Notes: generated by a model from the sequence alone, not told the origin. A stretch of DNA of 64,000 nt from Massilia atriviolacea (GCF_003953935.1 NZ_RXLQ01000021.1:1-64000), one strand, 5' to 3'. Shown: positions 34,379 through 44,172, counted from the first letter of the stretch. Numbers and translations are program-made.

Positions 34379-35176
34379 ATGAAACGATTGATCCTGGCCG
34401 CGATGCTGGCCGCTGGCATGAGCGGCGCAGCCCACGCCGATGACGCCCTCAAGGCAGCCATCGCCAACAGCGAGCGCGCGAGCGCCAACGTCGCCCGCGA
34501 CGGCGCCCGTCATCCTTACGAAACGCTGACCTTCTTCGGCATCAAGCCGACCATGACGGTGGTCGAGCTGTCGCCGGGCGGCGGCTGGTACACCGAAATC
34601 CTGGCGCCCTACCTGCGCGAGAAGGGCAAGCTGATCGCCGCCGGCGAATCGCCGACCTCGGCCCGCGAAGGCGCGCGCAAGTACGCCGCCAACCTGACCA
34701 AGAAGCTCGAGTCGAAGCCGGCCATGTTCGACAAGGTGCAGCGCGGCGTGTTCGAAGTGCCGACCACCTACGACTTCGCCAAGCCGGGAACGGCCGACCT
34801 GGTGGTCACCTTCCGCAACATCCATAACTGGACCGGCAATGGCGACGAGAAGGTCAAGGAGATCTTCAGGAAGGTCCACGAGAGCCTGAAACCGGGCGGC
34901 GTGTTCGGCGTGGTCGAACACCGCGCGCCGGCCGGCAAGGAGCCGAAGGCCGACAGCGGCTACGTGCAGGAAGCCTACGTCATCAAGATGGCCGAAAGCG
35001 CCGGCTTCAAGCTGGCCGGCAAATCGGAAGTGAACGCCAATCCGAAGGACAAGGCGGACCACAACAAGGGCGTCTGGGCGCTGCCGCCGGTCCTGGCCAA
35101 CAAGGACGTCGACCGCGAGAAGTACCTGGCGATCGGCGAGAGCGACCGCATGACGCTCAAGTTCGTGAAGCAGTGA
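34379..35176 (+). CDS. Exported SAM-dependent methyltransferase-like protein
   Basis: A 265-residue protein with a signal peptide (MKRLILAAMLAAGMSGAAHA, cleavage near AHA-DD). The class I fold follows: motif I VVELSPGGGWYTEILAPYL, motif IV ADLVVTFRNIHNW, and motif VI LKPGGVFGVVEHR. It resembles the COG4798 group of predicted periplasmic methyltransferases of unknown substrate. SAM is not known in the periplasm, so the true activity is open. It is divergent from the tldD operon and shares the enhancer-containing gap, but no sigma54 promoter was seen on this strand. Confidence 0.82.
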   Translation: MKRLILAAMLAAGMSGAAHADDALKAAIANSERASANVARDGARHPYETLTFFGIKPTMTVVELSPGGGWYTEILAPYLREKGKLIAAGESPTSAREGARKYAANLTKKLESKPAMFDKVQRGVFEVPTTYDFAKPGTADLVVTFRNIHNWTGNGDEKVKEIFRKVHESLKPGGVFGVVEHRAPAGKEPKADSGYVQEAYVIKMAESAGFKLAGKSEVNANPKDKADHNKGVWALPPVLANKDVDREKYLAIGESDRMTLKFVKQ

Positions 35177-35182
35177 TCGCCT

Positions 35183-35200
35183 CTCCCGCAAAGGCGGGAG
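35183..35200 (+). terminator. Hairpin after the methyltransferase gene
   Basis: CTCCCGC-AAAG-GCGGGAG forms a 7-bp stem 6 bp after the methyltransferase stop. There is no T-run, so it may be a weak terminator or a partial REP-like arm. Confidence 0.4.
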
Positions 35201-35280
35201 CGGCGAGAGGGCTGGGACGGCGCCAGGAGCGCGTGTATGATGAACGCTCGCCGTCCCCTCTCCCAGACAGAAATTACCCC

Positions 35281-36816
35281 ATGAACATATCGCGTATCGT
35301 CGCCGCCGCCCTTGCCACGGCGAGCCTGCTGGCCCACGCCGCACAGGACGTCACCAGCGGCTCGACCCCGGCCGCGCCGGTGGCCGCCATTCCCGCCAAC
35401 CTGGAAAATTCGGTCGTCAAGGTGTTCGCCACGCTGCGCCGCCCCGACCCGTACAAGCCATGGACCAAGGCCTCGCCGGTCGAGGTGACCGGTTCCGGCG
35501 TGGTCATCGACGGCAAGCGCATCCTCACCAACGCCCACGTGGTCGGCTACGCCAGCCAGGTCCAGGTGCAGGCCAGCCAGGCCGGCGGCAAGGTCTCGGC
35601 CACGGTGGTGGCGGTCGCGCGCGGGATCGACCTGGCCATCCTCAAGCTCGACGACGAATCGTTCTTCGACACCCACGCGCCGGTCTCGCGCGCCAGCGTG
35701 CTGCCGGACGTGCGCGACCAGGTCTTCGCCTACGGCTACCCGACCGGCGGCACCTCGCTCTCGATCACCAAGGGCATCGTCTCGCGCATCGAATTCGCCA
35801 ACTACAGCATGGGCACCACCGGCCTGCGCATCCAGATCGACGCCGCCATCAACCCCGGCAACAGCGGCGGCCCGGCCATCGCCAACGACAAGATGGTGGG
35901 CCTGGCCTTCGGCGGCGCCGCCAACACGCAGAACATCGGCTACATCATCCCCAACGAAGAAGTCGACCTGTTCCTGCGCGATGTCGCCGACGGCAAATAC
36001 GACGGCAAGCCATCGCTCGCCGACGAAGTGCAGACGCTGGAAAACCCGGTCCTGCGCGAATTCCTCAAACTCGACAAATCGGTCGCCGGCGCCGTGGTGC
36101 AGCGCCCCAACCAGAACGATGCCGCCTATCCGCTCAAGGAATGGGACGTGATCACCCACATCGGCGATTCGCCGATCGACAACCAGGGCATGGTCAAGCT
36201 GGGCACCAACCTGCGCGTGCGCTTCCAGTACCGCGTACAGCAGGTGACCAGGGATGGCGCGGTGCCGCTGACCATCGTCCGCGCCGGCAAAAGCATGAAC
36301 GTCAAGGTGCCGGCCGTGGGCGGGCGCAAGCTGCTCATTCCGGACCTGAACAACGGCTACCCGTCCTACTTCATCTACGGCCCGATCGTGTTCTCGCGCG
36401 CCAGCACCGACTTCCTGGCCTTCCTCAACTCCAACGTCAACGTGATGGCGGCGGCCAGCTACATCGCCAGCCCGCTGGTGACGCGCCGTGGCGATCCGCC
36501 GACGCCGGAGCGCCAGGAACTGGTGGTGGTCAGCTCGCCCTTCTTCCCGCATAAGTCGGTGACCGGCTATTCCAACCGTTTCGGCTCGGTGATCCATTCG
36601 CTGAACAAGGTCCCGGTGCGCAGCCTGGCCCACATGGTGCAGCTGCTGCGCGACTCGAAGGACGAACTGATCGTGATCCACTTCGACCAGCGCGGCGGCG
36701 AAACCATGGTCGTGCGGCGCAAGGACATGGTCGACGCCACCGAAAGTATCTTGTCCGACAACGGCATCCGCCTGCAAGGCTCCCAGGACATGATGGACGT
36801 CTGGAACCGCAAGTAA
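35281..36816 (+). CDS. Periplasmic S1C serine protease (Deg-like)
   Basis: A 511-residue protein with a signal peptide (cleavage near HAA-QD, residue 21). The trypsin-like domain carries the triad H86 (TNAHVV), D117 (GIDLAI) and S195 (GNSGGP). A PDZ domain follows (about 250-340, WDVITHIGDSPIDNQG) and then a second PDZ-like region. The layout resembles plant-type Deg9/Deg2 proteases found in some bacteria rather than classical DegP. It probably degrades damaged periplasmic proteins. It starts at the ATG before the signal peptide. Confidence 0.88.
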   Translation: MNISRIVAAALATASLLAHAAQDVTSGSTPAAPVAAIPANLENSVVKVFATLRRPDPYKPWTKASPVEVTGSGVVIDGKRILTNAHVVGYASQVQVQASQAGGKVSATVVAVARGIDLAILKLDDESFFDTHAPVSRASVLPDVRDQVFAYGYPTGGTSLSITKGIVSRIEFANYSMGTTGLRIQIDAAINPGNSGGPAIANDKMVGLAFGGAANTQNIGYIIPNEEVDLFLRDVADGKYDGKPSLADEVQTLENPVLREFLKLDKSVAGAVVQRPNQNDAAYPLKEWDVITHIGDSPIDNQGMVKLGTNLRVRFQYRVQQVTRDGAVPLTIVRAGKSMNVKVPAVGGRKLLIPDLNNGYPSYFIYGPIVFSRASTDFLAFLNSNVNVMAAASYIASPLVTRRGDPPTPERQELVVVSSPFFPHKSVTGYSNRFGSVIHSLNKVPVRSLAHMVQLLRDSKDELIVIHFDQRGGETMVVRRKDMVDATESILSDNGIRLQGSQDMMDVWNRK

Positions 36817-36858
36817 GCAGGCAGCCGCACACCGCCCCGGCGGGGATACATTGCAAAT

Positions 36859-36877
36859 GATAATGATTCTTGTTATC
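36859..36877 (+). promoter_or_regulatory. Fur box of the haem receptor operon
   Basis: GATAATGATTCTTGTTATC matches the 19-bp Fur consensus (GATAATGATAATCATTATC) at 15 of 19 positions and lies 90 bp before the TonB receptor ATG. It implies iron-repressed expression of the receptor and the HemS-like gene. Confidence 0.88.
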
Positions 36878-36966
36878 ATTTGACACCCGCCAGCAAGTGT
36901 TCCTTCCCGACGCCCCCGCGTCGCCAGGTCCGAGAGCCAGCCTGAACCTCTCCGACCCGGACCACC

Positions 36967-39300
36967 ATGACCACATCGACCCCGATGCCGGCACGCGCGC
37001 TTGCGCGCCGGCCTGCCGCCGCACCATCGCGCCGCCTGCTCAACACAACCCTCAACGCCGCCATGCTGGCGATCCTTGGCGCCGGCGCGGCGCAGGCGCA
37101 AGGCCCGCGCGAGCCGCAGCAGTTGTCCGGCATCGTCGTCACGCCGCTGCGCGACAAGGCAGCCGACGCCCTGCAAGGCAGCGTGGCCGTCATCTCCGCC
37201 GAGGAACTGGCGCGCCGCAACGCGGGCGACATGAGCGCCATCGCGCGCTACGAACCGCTGGTGGCGGTGCCGGCCGCTTTCAGCGGCAGCGGCAGCGTGT
37301 GGGATGGCGCCGGCAATACCGGCTTTAACATTCGCGGCGTGGAAGGCAACCGGGTCAGCCTCGACATCGACGGCATCGCCCTGCCCGACGCCGCCCCCAA
37401 GCCGGACGGCACCGCCATGAACACCTTCGGCATCGGCCGCGATTATTTTGACCCCGCCATGTTCCGCGAAGTGCGGATCGGCTCCGGCACCGGCCCGGCG
37501 GCGGCAGGCACGCCGGGGCTGGCCGGCAGCGTCGCCTTTGTCACCAAGTCCCCTTCCGACTACCTGAGCGACGACAAGCGCAGTTACCTGGCGTATGCGC
37601 TCGGCTACAGCGCCGCCAACAAGAGCCGCTCGCACAGCCTGACCGGCGCCGCCCGCATGGGCACCCTCGATGCGCTGGCCGTGGCCGTGCACCGCAGCGG
37701 CAAGGAGCTTGAGAACAAGGGCAGCGTGGCGGAAAATCCGGACGACTGGGATTCCAACGCGGTGCTGGCCAAGTTCCAGTGGACGCCCGTACAGGGCCAG
37801 CGCATCGGCCTGACCCTGGACGGCTACGAACGCGATAACGCGCGCAGCTACGTCAACAAGACCGGCGGCCTGTATCCGAACGGCGTGCTGCAGGATTCGC
37901 ACACCAAGCGCACCCGGGTCAGCCTGGAGCACCGCATGACGGGCGCCGCCAACGGCATCTTCGACACGCTGGAGAGCCGCCTGTACGTGCAGGACGCCAG
38001 CGTGGACGACCGCACCCGCGCGCGCTACATTACCGGCAACCAGCCCTACCTGCGCAATATCGATACCGGCTACTTCAACAAGAGCGTTGGCGCGGCGGCC
38101 GACGCCACCCTCAAGCTGGGCGACGCGCTCAGCCTGGCCTACGGCGCCTCCTGGGAGCAGACCGAGACGCGCCGCCCATGGCTGGAAGACCGCACCGTCA
38201 TCGCCACCGGCGCGCACCAGTTCACCATGAAGAACCGCATGGCCGACATGGACAGCGACAAGGCCGGCGCCTACCTGCGCGGCGAAGCCGGCTTCGCGCT
38301 GGGCGGCTACAAGGCCACGCTCACGCCCGGCCTGCGCTTTGAATACCGCAAGCTCACGCCGAAAAACCTGGCCGCCTACGCGGTCGCCGTGCCCTCGGCG
38401 GCCGCCGAAATCAGGACCGAGAGCGACGCCTACGCCACCCCGAGCCTGAACCTGTCGGTCGCGCTGCGCGACGACCTGTCGGTGTATGCCAGGATCAATC
38501 GCGGCGCGCGCCTGCCGACGGCGGCCGAACGCACCGGCACCTACGACTCCTTCAGCTACACCGGATCGGGCGTCGGCTACGCGGTGCTGGGCAATCCGAA
38601 CCTGAAAAAGGAAACCAGCCAGGCCTTCGAAGCGGGCCTGAAAAGCAGCCCGGCCAAGGGCATGCAGCTGAGCGCCTCGGTATTCCGCACCGAATACAAG
38701 AACTTCATCGACTACGTGGCGCAGGCGCCGGACCCGGTGAACTACCCGACCATCACGCGCGGCCTGTACCGGCCCGAGAACAACGGCAGCGCGCGCACCT
38801 GGGGCGGCGAAGCCTCGCTGCGCGCGGAACTGGGCACATGGGCGCCGGCGCTGGCCGGCTTGAGCGTCCAGGCGGCGGCCGGCGTCTCGCACGGCAAGGC
38901 GCGCGACAGCAGCACCGGCAAGCAAGGCGAACTGGCTTCCACCTTGCCGCGCAAGGCCAGCGCCACGTTTGCGTATGATGCGCCGAGCGACGCCTACGGC
39001 GTGTCGCTGAGCGCCGTCGCCACGGCCGGCAAGCAGCCGGCGTCGGACACCATCGGCGACACCAGCGTAAAGCGCTTGCGCATTGCCGGCGCCACCGTGC
39101 TGGACCTGGCCGCCTGGTGGAACATCGGCAAGAACGTCAAACTCAATGTCGGCATCTACAACCTGGGCGACAAGCGCTATTGGGACTATGCGACCTCGCG
39201 CTCGCTGGCTGCCGGCGTCGACGCCGCCACCCTGGCCGACATCGAACGCCAGACGCGCCCCGGCCGCAATGCGGCGGCCATGCTGACGTTCCAGTATTAA
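36967..39300 (+). CDS. TonB-dependent haem/haemoglobin-type receptor
   Basis: A 777-residue outer-membrane receptor. A long signal region ends near AQAQG (residue 45). The plug has GNTGFNIRGVEGNRVSLDID and VRIGSGTGPAAAGTPGLAGS, and the barrel contains the receptor motif GNPNLKKETSQAFEAG and ends MLTFQY. The layout fits the HutA/HmuR-type haem receptors, and the next gene is a HemS-like protein, which supports haem as substrate. A Fur box lies upstream. The FRAP motif of haem receptors is not clearly seen, so substrate is an inference. Confidence 0.87.
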   Translation: MTTSTPMPARALARRPAAAPSRRLLNTTLNAAMLAILGAGAAQAQGPREPQQLSGIVVTPLRDKAADALQGSVAVISAEELARRNAGDMSAIARYEPLVAVPAAFSGSGSVWDGAGNTGFNIRGVEGNRVSLDIDGIALPDAAPKPDGTAMNTFGIGRDYFDPAMFREVRIGSGTGPAAAGTPGLAGSVAFVTKSPSDYLSDDKRSYLAYALGYSAANKSRSHSLTGAARMGTLDALAVAVHRSGKELENKGSVAENPDDWDSNAVLAKFQWTPVQGQRIGLTLDGYERDNARSYVNKTGGLYPNGVLQDSHTKRTRVSLEHRMTGAANGIFDTLESRLYVQDASVDDRTRARYITGNQPYLRNIDTGYFNKSVGAAADATLKLGDALSLAYGASWEQTETRRPWLEDRTVIATGAHQFTMKNRMADMDSDKAGAYLRGEAGFALGGYKATLTPGLRFEYRKLTPKNLAAYAVAVPSAAAEIRTESDAYATPSLNLSVALRDDLSVYARINRGARLPTAAERTGTYDSFSYTGSGVGYAVLGNPNLKKETSQAFEAGLKSSPAKGMQLSASVFRTEYKNFIDYVAQAPDPVNYPTITRGLYRPENNGSARTWGGEASLRAELGTWAPALAGLSVQAAAGVSHGKARDSSTGKQGELASTLPRKASATFAYDAPSDAYGVSLSAVATAGKQPASDTIGDTSVKRLRIAGATVLDLAAWWNIGKNVKLNVGIYNLGDKRYWDYATSRSLAAGVDAATLADIERQTRPGRNAAAMLTFQY

Positions 39301-39330
39301 CTCATTTTCACACCCACCACGGAGACTTTC

Positions 39331-40479
39331 ATGAAACGCTTACGCACCCTTCCGCTGGCTATTGCCGGCGCCCTGCTCGTGCTGGCCGGCCACGCCGGCG
39401 CGGCCACCCTGGCCGAGCGCTGGAGCGCGCTGCGCGCCGAACAGCCCAAGGTGATGATCCGCGATGCCGCGCGCACGCTCGGCGTCTCCGAAGCCGACCT
39501 GCTGGCGACAAGCATCGGCAGCACCGTCACGCGCCTGCGCAGCGACGGCAACGACCCGCGCGAAATCATGCGCCGCGCGCTCGACCTGGGCACCGTGCTG
39601 GCGCTGACGCGCAACGAGAACGGCGTGCTCGAACGCACCGGCGTGGCCACCAAGGTCAAGCCGCAGCCGGAGGACGATAAGGAGGTCAAGGACGAAGAAC
39701 GCGAAGCGCGCCTGCGCAACATCGCCGGCGGCTACCTCGGTGGCGAGATCGACCTGCGCTTCACGTTCTCGAAATGGAAATACGCCTTCGCGGTAGCGCA
39801 GCCGGGCGCCGACGGCGCGGTCAAGCGCAGCCTGCAATTCTTCGACGAGAACGGCGCCGCGATCCACAAGATCTATCCGAAAGACGCGGCCGGCGTGGCG
39901 GTGTTCGACAAGCTGGTGGCCGACTTCCGCCACCCCGACCAGCAGGCAGCGCTGAAGGTGGCCGCGCGCGCGCCGAAAGCGGCCGAACTGGCCGACAGCA
40001 AGGTCGACGTGAAGGAATTCCAGCAAGCCTGGAACGAGATGAGCGACGTGCACCAGTTCAACCGCCTGCTGACCGAATTCAAGATCACGCGCGAACAGGC
40101 GATGCGCCTGGCGCCGGCCGGCATGGTGCAGCGACTCAAGCCGGAAGCGGTGCGCACCCTGCTCGACGAAGCGGCCAGGCAGCAGCTGCCGATCATGTCA
40201 TTCCTCGGCAACGGCGCCGTGATCCAGATCTTCAGCGGCAAGATCGCCAAGACGGCGCCGAGCGCGGGCTGGTACAACGTGCTCGATCCGGCCTTTAACC
40301 TGCACCTGCGCGACAGCGCCTTCAAGAGCGGCTGGGTGGTCCGGCGCGCGGGGGTGACCTCGGTCGAGTTCTACGACAACGAAGGCGAACAGGTGGTGAG
40401 CTTTTTCGGCGTGCGCGAACGCGGCCAACCGCAGCCGAAAAGCTGGGTCGACCTGACCGCCGCGCTGCCGAAGGGCTAA
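39331..40479 (+). CDS. HemS/HmuS-like hemin-degrading factor with signal peptide
   Basis: A 382-residue protein with two HemS/ChuX repeats. The first opens LAERWSALRAEQPKVMIRDA and TLGVSEADLLA, with the family core VLALTRNENGVLERTG. The second contains SDVHQFNRLLTEF, whose His241 is a candidate haem ligand by position. HemS proteins bind and break down haem in the cytoplasm. This one carries a clear N-terminal signal peptide (MKRLRTLPLAIAGALLVLAG, cleavage near AGA-AT), so it appears exported. It is 30 bp after the haem receptor and in the same Fur-controlled unit. Confidence 0.85.
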   Translation: MKRLRTLPLAIAGALLVLAGHAGAATLAERWSALRAEQPKVMIRDAARTLGVSEADLLATSIGSTVTRLRSDGNDPREIMRRALDLGTVLALTRNENGVLERTGVATKVKPQPEDDKEVKDEEREARLRNIAGGYLGGEIDLRFTFSKWKYAFAVAQPGADGAVKRSLQFFDENGAAIHKIYPKDAAGVAVFDKLVADFRHPDQQAALKVAARAPKAAELADSKVDVKEFQQAWNEMSDVHQFNRLLTEFKITREQAMRLAPAGMVQRLKPEAVRTLLDEAARQQLPIMSFLGNGAVIQIFSGKIAKTAPSAGWYNVLDPAFNLHLRDSAFKSGWVVRRAGVTSVEFYDNEGEQVVSFFGVRERGQPQPKSWVDLTAALPKG

Positions 40480-40486
40480 GCGAGAC

Positions 40487-42136
40487 CTACTTCGCTTCCT
40501 TGGCGTCCTTCTTCTTCGCGGGCGTAAACAGCAGGTCCGCGAAGTCGTAGCTGAAATCGGTCTCGGACGACACCGGCGCCATTTTCATGCGCTCGATGCT
40601 GCCGTCCGGGTTCAGCGAAAACGTCACGTAGGCGTCGGCATTGAAGTTCCTTTCCTTCCAGCGCACGATGAAGGTATCGTGCTGGAAGTGCTCCAGCTCT
40701 CCGGTCAGGTCGGGCGTGCGGGTAAAACTCATCACGCGCTTTGCGCCGGCCGGCTTGATGGTCACCGCGCCGTACCAGGCGTCGTTGTACTCGCCGTCGT
40801 AGGCTGCCAGCGGCAGCGACGGACGCGAGGCGGCGGCCCGGGTGGCGCTGGCCGACTTCTGCCTGGCCAGGTCCTTGTTGCGGGTCTCGGTCTCCACATC
40901 GCTGATTAACTTGATCCAGTCGCTCGGCTCGCGGTTGAGCGAATCACCGAGATAATGATCGAGCAGGCGATACTGCAGCGACGTGAGCGAACCGCCGCTT
41001 TCGGCATTGGTCAGGATCGCGATGCCCAGCTTCGCTTCCGGCACCATCACCACGCGCGAATAGAATCCCTGCAGCGCGCCGCCGTGCAAGGCCAGCTTGC
41101 GGCCCTTGTAGTCGCGCAGCTGGAAGCCGAGGCCATAGGCGAAGAAATTCGGCCTGGTCGCCTCCAGGGTCGGTTTCGGCTCGCTGATTTTCATCGGCGT
41201 TTGCGCGGTCCACATCTCGCGGCCCTGCGCCTCGCTGAACAGGCGCGCCGGATTGCCCTGCGCATCCTTGGGCGCGGCGGCGATGGCCCCGCCATCGAGC
41301 AGCACCGTCATCCAGCGCGCGATATCCTCGGCGTTGGTATTGATGCCGACCGCGCCGACCGCGTTCGGCACCGGCAGCGCGCGCACGGCCGCGATCTTGC
41401 CGTTGATTTTGCTGTGCGGGGCCGACACGTTGGGATTGCCCGCATTCTCGGCCAGGCTGGTGGTGGTCGCATTCATCCCCAGCGGCTTGAGGATACGCTC
41501 GCGCATCGCATCGCCCCATGGCTTGCCGGCCTTTTGCGCGATGATCTTGCCGGCCACGATATACAGCAGGTTATCGTAGGCGTAGCTGTTGCGAAAACTC
41601 GTCGCGGGCCGCACGTAGCGCAGCTGCTCGATGATTTCGTCGGTGGTAAACGTCGTGGTCGGCCACCACAGCAGGTCGCCGGCGCCCAGTCCCAGGCCGC
41701 TGCGGTGCACCAGCAGGTCGCGCACCGTCATCTCGCGCGTCACGTACGCGTCGTACATCTGGAAGTCGGGCAGGTGCTTGACCACCTTGTCGTCCCATTC
41801 CAGCTTGCCCTCGTCGACCAGCATCGCCAGGCCGGCGGCGGTGAAGGCCTTGGAATTGGACGCCACCTCGAAGATGGTCTTGCCGTCGACCGGCGCCGGC
41901 TCGCCCAGCTTGCGCACGCCGAAGCCGCGCGCGGCGACCACCTTGCCGTCCTTGACGATGGCAATGGCGATGCCGGGGACATCGAAGGTCTTCATCGCGC
42001 GGGCGACATCGGCATCGAGGTCGTACGCGCGCGCCGGGGCGCTGGCCGCGGCCGGAGCGGCAGGCGCCTGGGCCACGGCCGCAAAACTACTGAACGCGAG
42101 CAGGATCGCTGCCGCGAGACGGTTCATAGGGTGCAC
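40487..42136 (-). CDS. Exported class C beta-lactamase-like serine hydrolase
   Basis: A 549-residue protein with a signal peptide (cleavage near VAQ-AP) and the beta-lactamase/DD-peptidase fold. SxxK is SNSK at about 93-96, the YxN element is YDN (about 199) and an HGG (KTG-like) triad box is ALHGGALQG. A C-terminal extension (about 420-549) is longer than in AmpC and resembles the lipocalin-like tail of esterase/peptidase family members. It is more likely a peptidase or esterase than an antibiotic beta-lactamase. Start may be the ATG 9 bp downstream. Confidence 0.85.
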   Translation of the reverse strand: MHPMNRLAAAILLAFSSFAAVAQAPAAPAAASAPARAYDLDADVARAMKTFDVPGIAIAIVKDGKVVAARGFGVRKLGEPAPVDGKTIFEVASNSKAFTAAGLAMLVDEGKLEWDDKVVKHLPDFQMYDAYVTREMTVRDLLVHRSGLGLGAGDLLWWPTTTFTTDEIIEQLRYVRPATSFRNSYAYDNLLYIVAGKIIAQKAGKPWGDAMRERILKPLGMNATTTSLAENAGNPNVSAPHSKINGKIAAVRALPVPNAVGAVGINTNAEDIARWMTVLLDGGAIAAAPKDAQGNPARLFSEAQGREMWTAQTPMKISEPKPTLEATRPNFFAYGLGFQLRDYKGRKLALHGGALQGFYSRVVMVPEAKLGIAILTNAESGGSLTSLQYRLLDHYLGDSLNREPSDWIKLISDVETETRNKDLARQKSASATRAAASRPSLPLAAYDGEYNDAWYGAVTIKPAGAKRVMSFTRTPDLTGELEHFQHDTFIVRWKERNFNADAYVTFSLNPDGSIERMKMAPVSSETDFSYDFADLLFTPAKKKDAKEAK

Positions 42137-42149
42137 GGTGTCGGTCCTC

Positions 42150-44015
42150 TTATTTGCCTGCCATTTTCTTGTCGACGCTGGTCTGCGTGGCCGGGTGGTA
42201 GCGCTCGCGCGCTTTTTTGTAGACCGACTCCGCGAACACCTTGTCGGCCGGCTTGGCGCGCAGGGCGGCGTACAGCGGCACCACGAACTTCTGGCGGCCC
42301 ACGCTCATGAGGAAGGCTTCGAGCGGCGCGCGCACGTCGGTGTAACCGGCATTGATCGACGCGCGGAAGAAGCGGAAGGCCACTTCGTTGTTCGCGCTCT
42401 TCGCGAGGTGGAAGGTCTGGTCGAGTTCCTTGAGCTGGGCGGCAGTGGCCTTGTTATCGATATCGTTCAGGAACTTCATCCACTCGGTGGAATTCCATTT
42501 TTTGGTATCGAGCCTGGCGGTCGGCGTGGCGCCCGACAGCCAGCTGGCGCGGGTCGCATCGAGCGCGCTCAAACGGGTCGACACCGCGCGCCTGGCGCTG
42601 GCCGGAATGCCGGCGCCGTGCAGCCACTCTTCCAGTTCGGCCTCGCTTAACAGCTTGGGATTTTTCGCCAGCAGGTTCTTGCGCAGGTAATCCACGAACT
42701 GCTCGGTGGTCACGCTCTGGAACGCGTGCTGGTCGAACCAGCCGCGCAGGAAGGGATCGAACACCGCGCGGCCGGCGCGCTGCTCCAGGGTGCGCAGGAA
42801 CCAGGCGCCCTTCGGATAGGCCAGTCCTTCATCGGTGTAGTTGGCCGACGAGGTGTCCGGATCCTTGGTCAGCAAGGCCTGCTTGGCCGCCGGAATGGTG
42901 GCCAGCGAGGCGATGGCTTCTTCCTGTTCCAGCTGCAGGTTCATGTCCGCCACTTCCGCGCCGTACAAGGATTCCAGGATGCGGGTGGTGACGTAGGTGG
43001 TGAAGCCCTCGTTGAGCCACCAGTGCTTCCACGAGGCGTTGGTGACCAGGTTGCCCGACCAGCTGTGCGCCAGCTCGTGCGCGATCAGGTCGACCAGGCT
43101 GCGGTCGCCCGCGATCATGGTCGGCGTGAGGAAGGTCAGGCGCGGGTTTTCCATGCCGCCGATCGGGAACGATGGCGGCAGCACCAGCATGTCGTAACGC
43201 CCCCAGCGATAGGGGCCGTACAGCGATTCGGCGGCGGCCACCATCTTTTCGGTATCGATGAATTCGTAGGCGGCCGCGCCGATGCGTTTCGGTTCGGCGT
43301 ACACGCCGGTGCGCGAGCCGAGGGCGCGCACGTCGATCTCGCCGATGCCGATGGCCAGCAGGTAGGATGGAATCGGCTGCGGCATCTTGAAGTCCCAGCC
43401 GCCCTTGCCGGTGGCATTGACATCGTTATTGGCGCTCATGACCACGCGCAGGTCCTTGGGCGCCTCGATGTGGGCGCTGTAGGTGAAGCGCACGGCCGGG
43501 GTATCCTGCAGCGGCACCCAGGAGCGCGCATCGATCGTCTGCGACTGGCTGAACATGAAAGGACGCTTGCCCGACATGGTCTGCACCGGCGCGAGCCACT
43601 GCAGCGCGGTGGCGCTCGGCGAGGTGCGGTAATAGATGCGCACCTTTTCCGGCTGCGCGGGCAGCGCGGCCAGGTCGATGTGCATGGCCTGGCCTTTTTC
43701 GGGATCGAGCTTGTCGATCGTGTGGCGCACGGCGACCCACTTGCCATCGGCGTCCAGCGCCTGCACCTTGGAGACGGTCAGCGCGCGCGTGTCGAGGTCG
43801 AGGGTGCGCGCCGATTTATCGATCCAGTTCAGGGTCAGTTCGGCGTGGCCGGACAGCGTCTTCTTCGCGAAATCGGCCTTCAGGTCCATGTGCAGGGCGC
43901 TGGTTTTCACCTGGTCGTAGCGCGCATAGCTGAGGGGGTCGAGGGCGTACGCGTGGGCGCTCAATTGGCAGAATACGGCGCAGGCGGTGGCGCGCAGGAG
44001 GGTCGATGTCTTCAT
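42150..44015 (-). CDS. Secreted M1 family aminopeptidase
   Basis: A 621-residue protein with a signal peptide (ending near HAYA-LD). The exopeptidase motif GGMENP precedes the zinc motif HELAHSWSGN with H313, E314 and H317, and E336 (NEGF) is the third ligand, 18 residues after H317. The C-terminal helical domain is of the LTA4-hydrolase type. The enzyme trims N-terminal residues from peptides, here in the periplasm. The ATG at 44015 precedes the signal sequence directly. It is 13 bp upstream of the beta-lactamase-like gene, so co-transcription is likely. Confidence 0.92.
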   Translation of the reverse strand: MKTSTLLRATACAVFCQLSAHAYALDPLSYARYDQVKTSALHMDLKADFAKKTLSGHAELTLNWIDKSARTLDLDTRALTVSKVQALDADGKWVAVRHTIDKLDPEKGQAMHIDLAALPAQPEKVRIYYRTSPSATALQWLAPVQTMSGKRPFMFSQSQTIDARSWVPLQDTPAVRFTYSAHIEAPKDLRVVMSANNDVNATGKGGWDFKMPQPIPSYLLAIGIGEIDVRALGSRTGVYAEPKRIGAAAYEFIDTEKMVAAAESLYGPYRWGRYDMLVLPPSFPIGGMENPRLTFLTPTMIAGDRSLVDLIAHELAHSWSGNLVTNASWKHWWLNEGFTTYVTTRILESLYGAEVADMNLQLEQEEAIASLATIPAAKQALLTKDPDTSSANYTDEGLAYPKGAWFLRTLEQRAGRAVFDPFLRGWFDQHAFQSVTTEQFVDYLRKNLLAKNPKLLSEAELEEWLHGAGIPASARRAVSTRLSALDATRASWLSGATPTARLDTKKWNSTEWMKFLNDIDNKATAAQLKELDQTFHLAKSANNEVAFRFFRASINAGYTDVRAPLEAFLMSVGRQKFVVPLYAALRAKPADKVFAESVYKKARERYHPATQTSVDKKMAGK

Positions 44016-44172
44016 GGTCTTTCCGGGTCGGTGGCATGTGGATTGGCGCAGGCAGAATATCACTTCCGCAGGCCGGACGAAAGCGCGCGGGTTCGTATTG
44101 ACGGCGGCGTGAGGCGCGCAGCGGGCCACGCGTCTCTGTTATGATCCGCGCCTTCCCCTCGGATTGCACTGT

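Noticed and set aside
34975-38925. A 1316-codon minus-strand frame across the protease and receptor genes
   Set aside because: It runs through three plus-strand genes with strong motifs and signal peptides; no start signal or domain is visible in it.
40487-42136. Antibiotic-resistance beta-lactamase
   Set aside because: The fold is right, but the long C-terminal extension and the neighbouring M1 peptidase point to a peptidase or esterase of the wider family.
44016-44172. Manganese (yybP-ykoY) riboswitch before the GDT1 gene
   Set aside because: This class often precedes such genes, but no conserved core or suitable paired elements could be recognised in the 157-bp gap.
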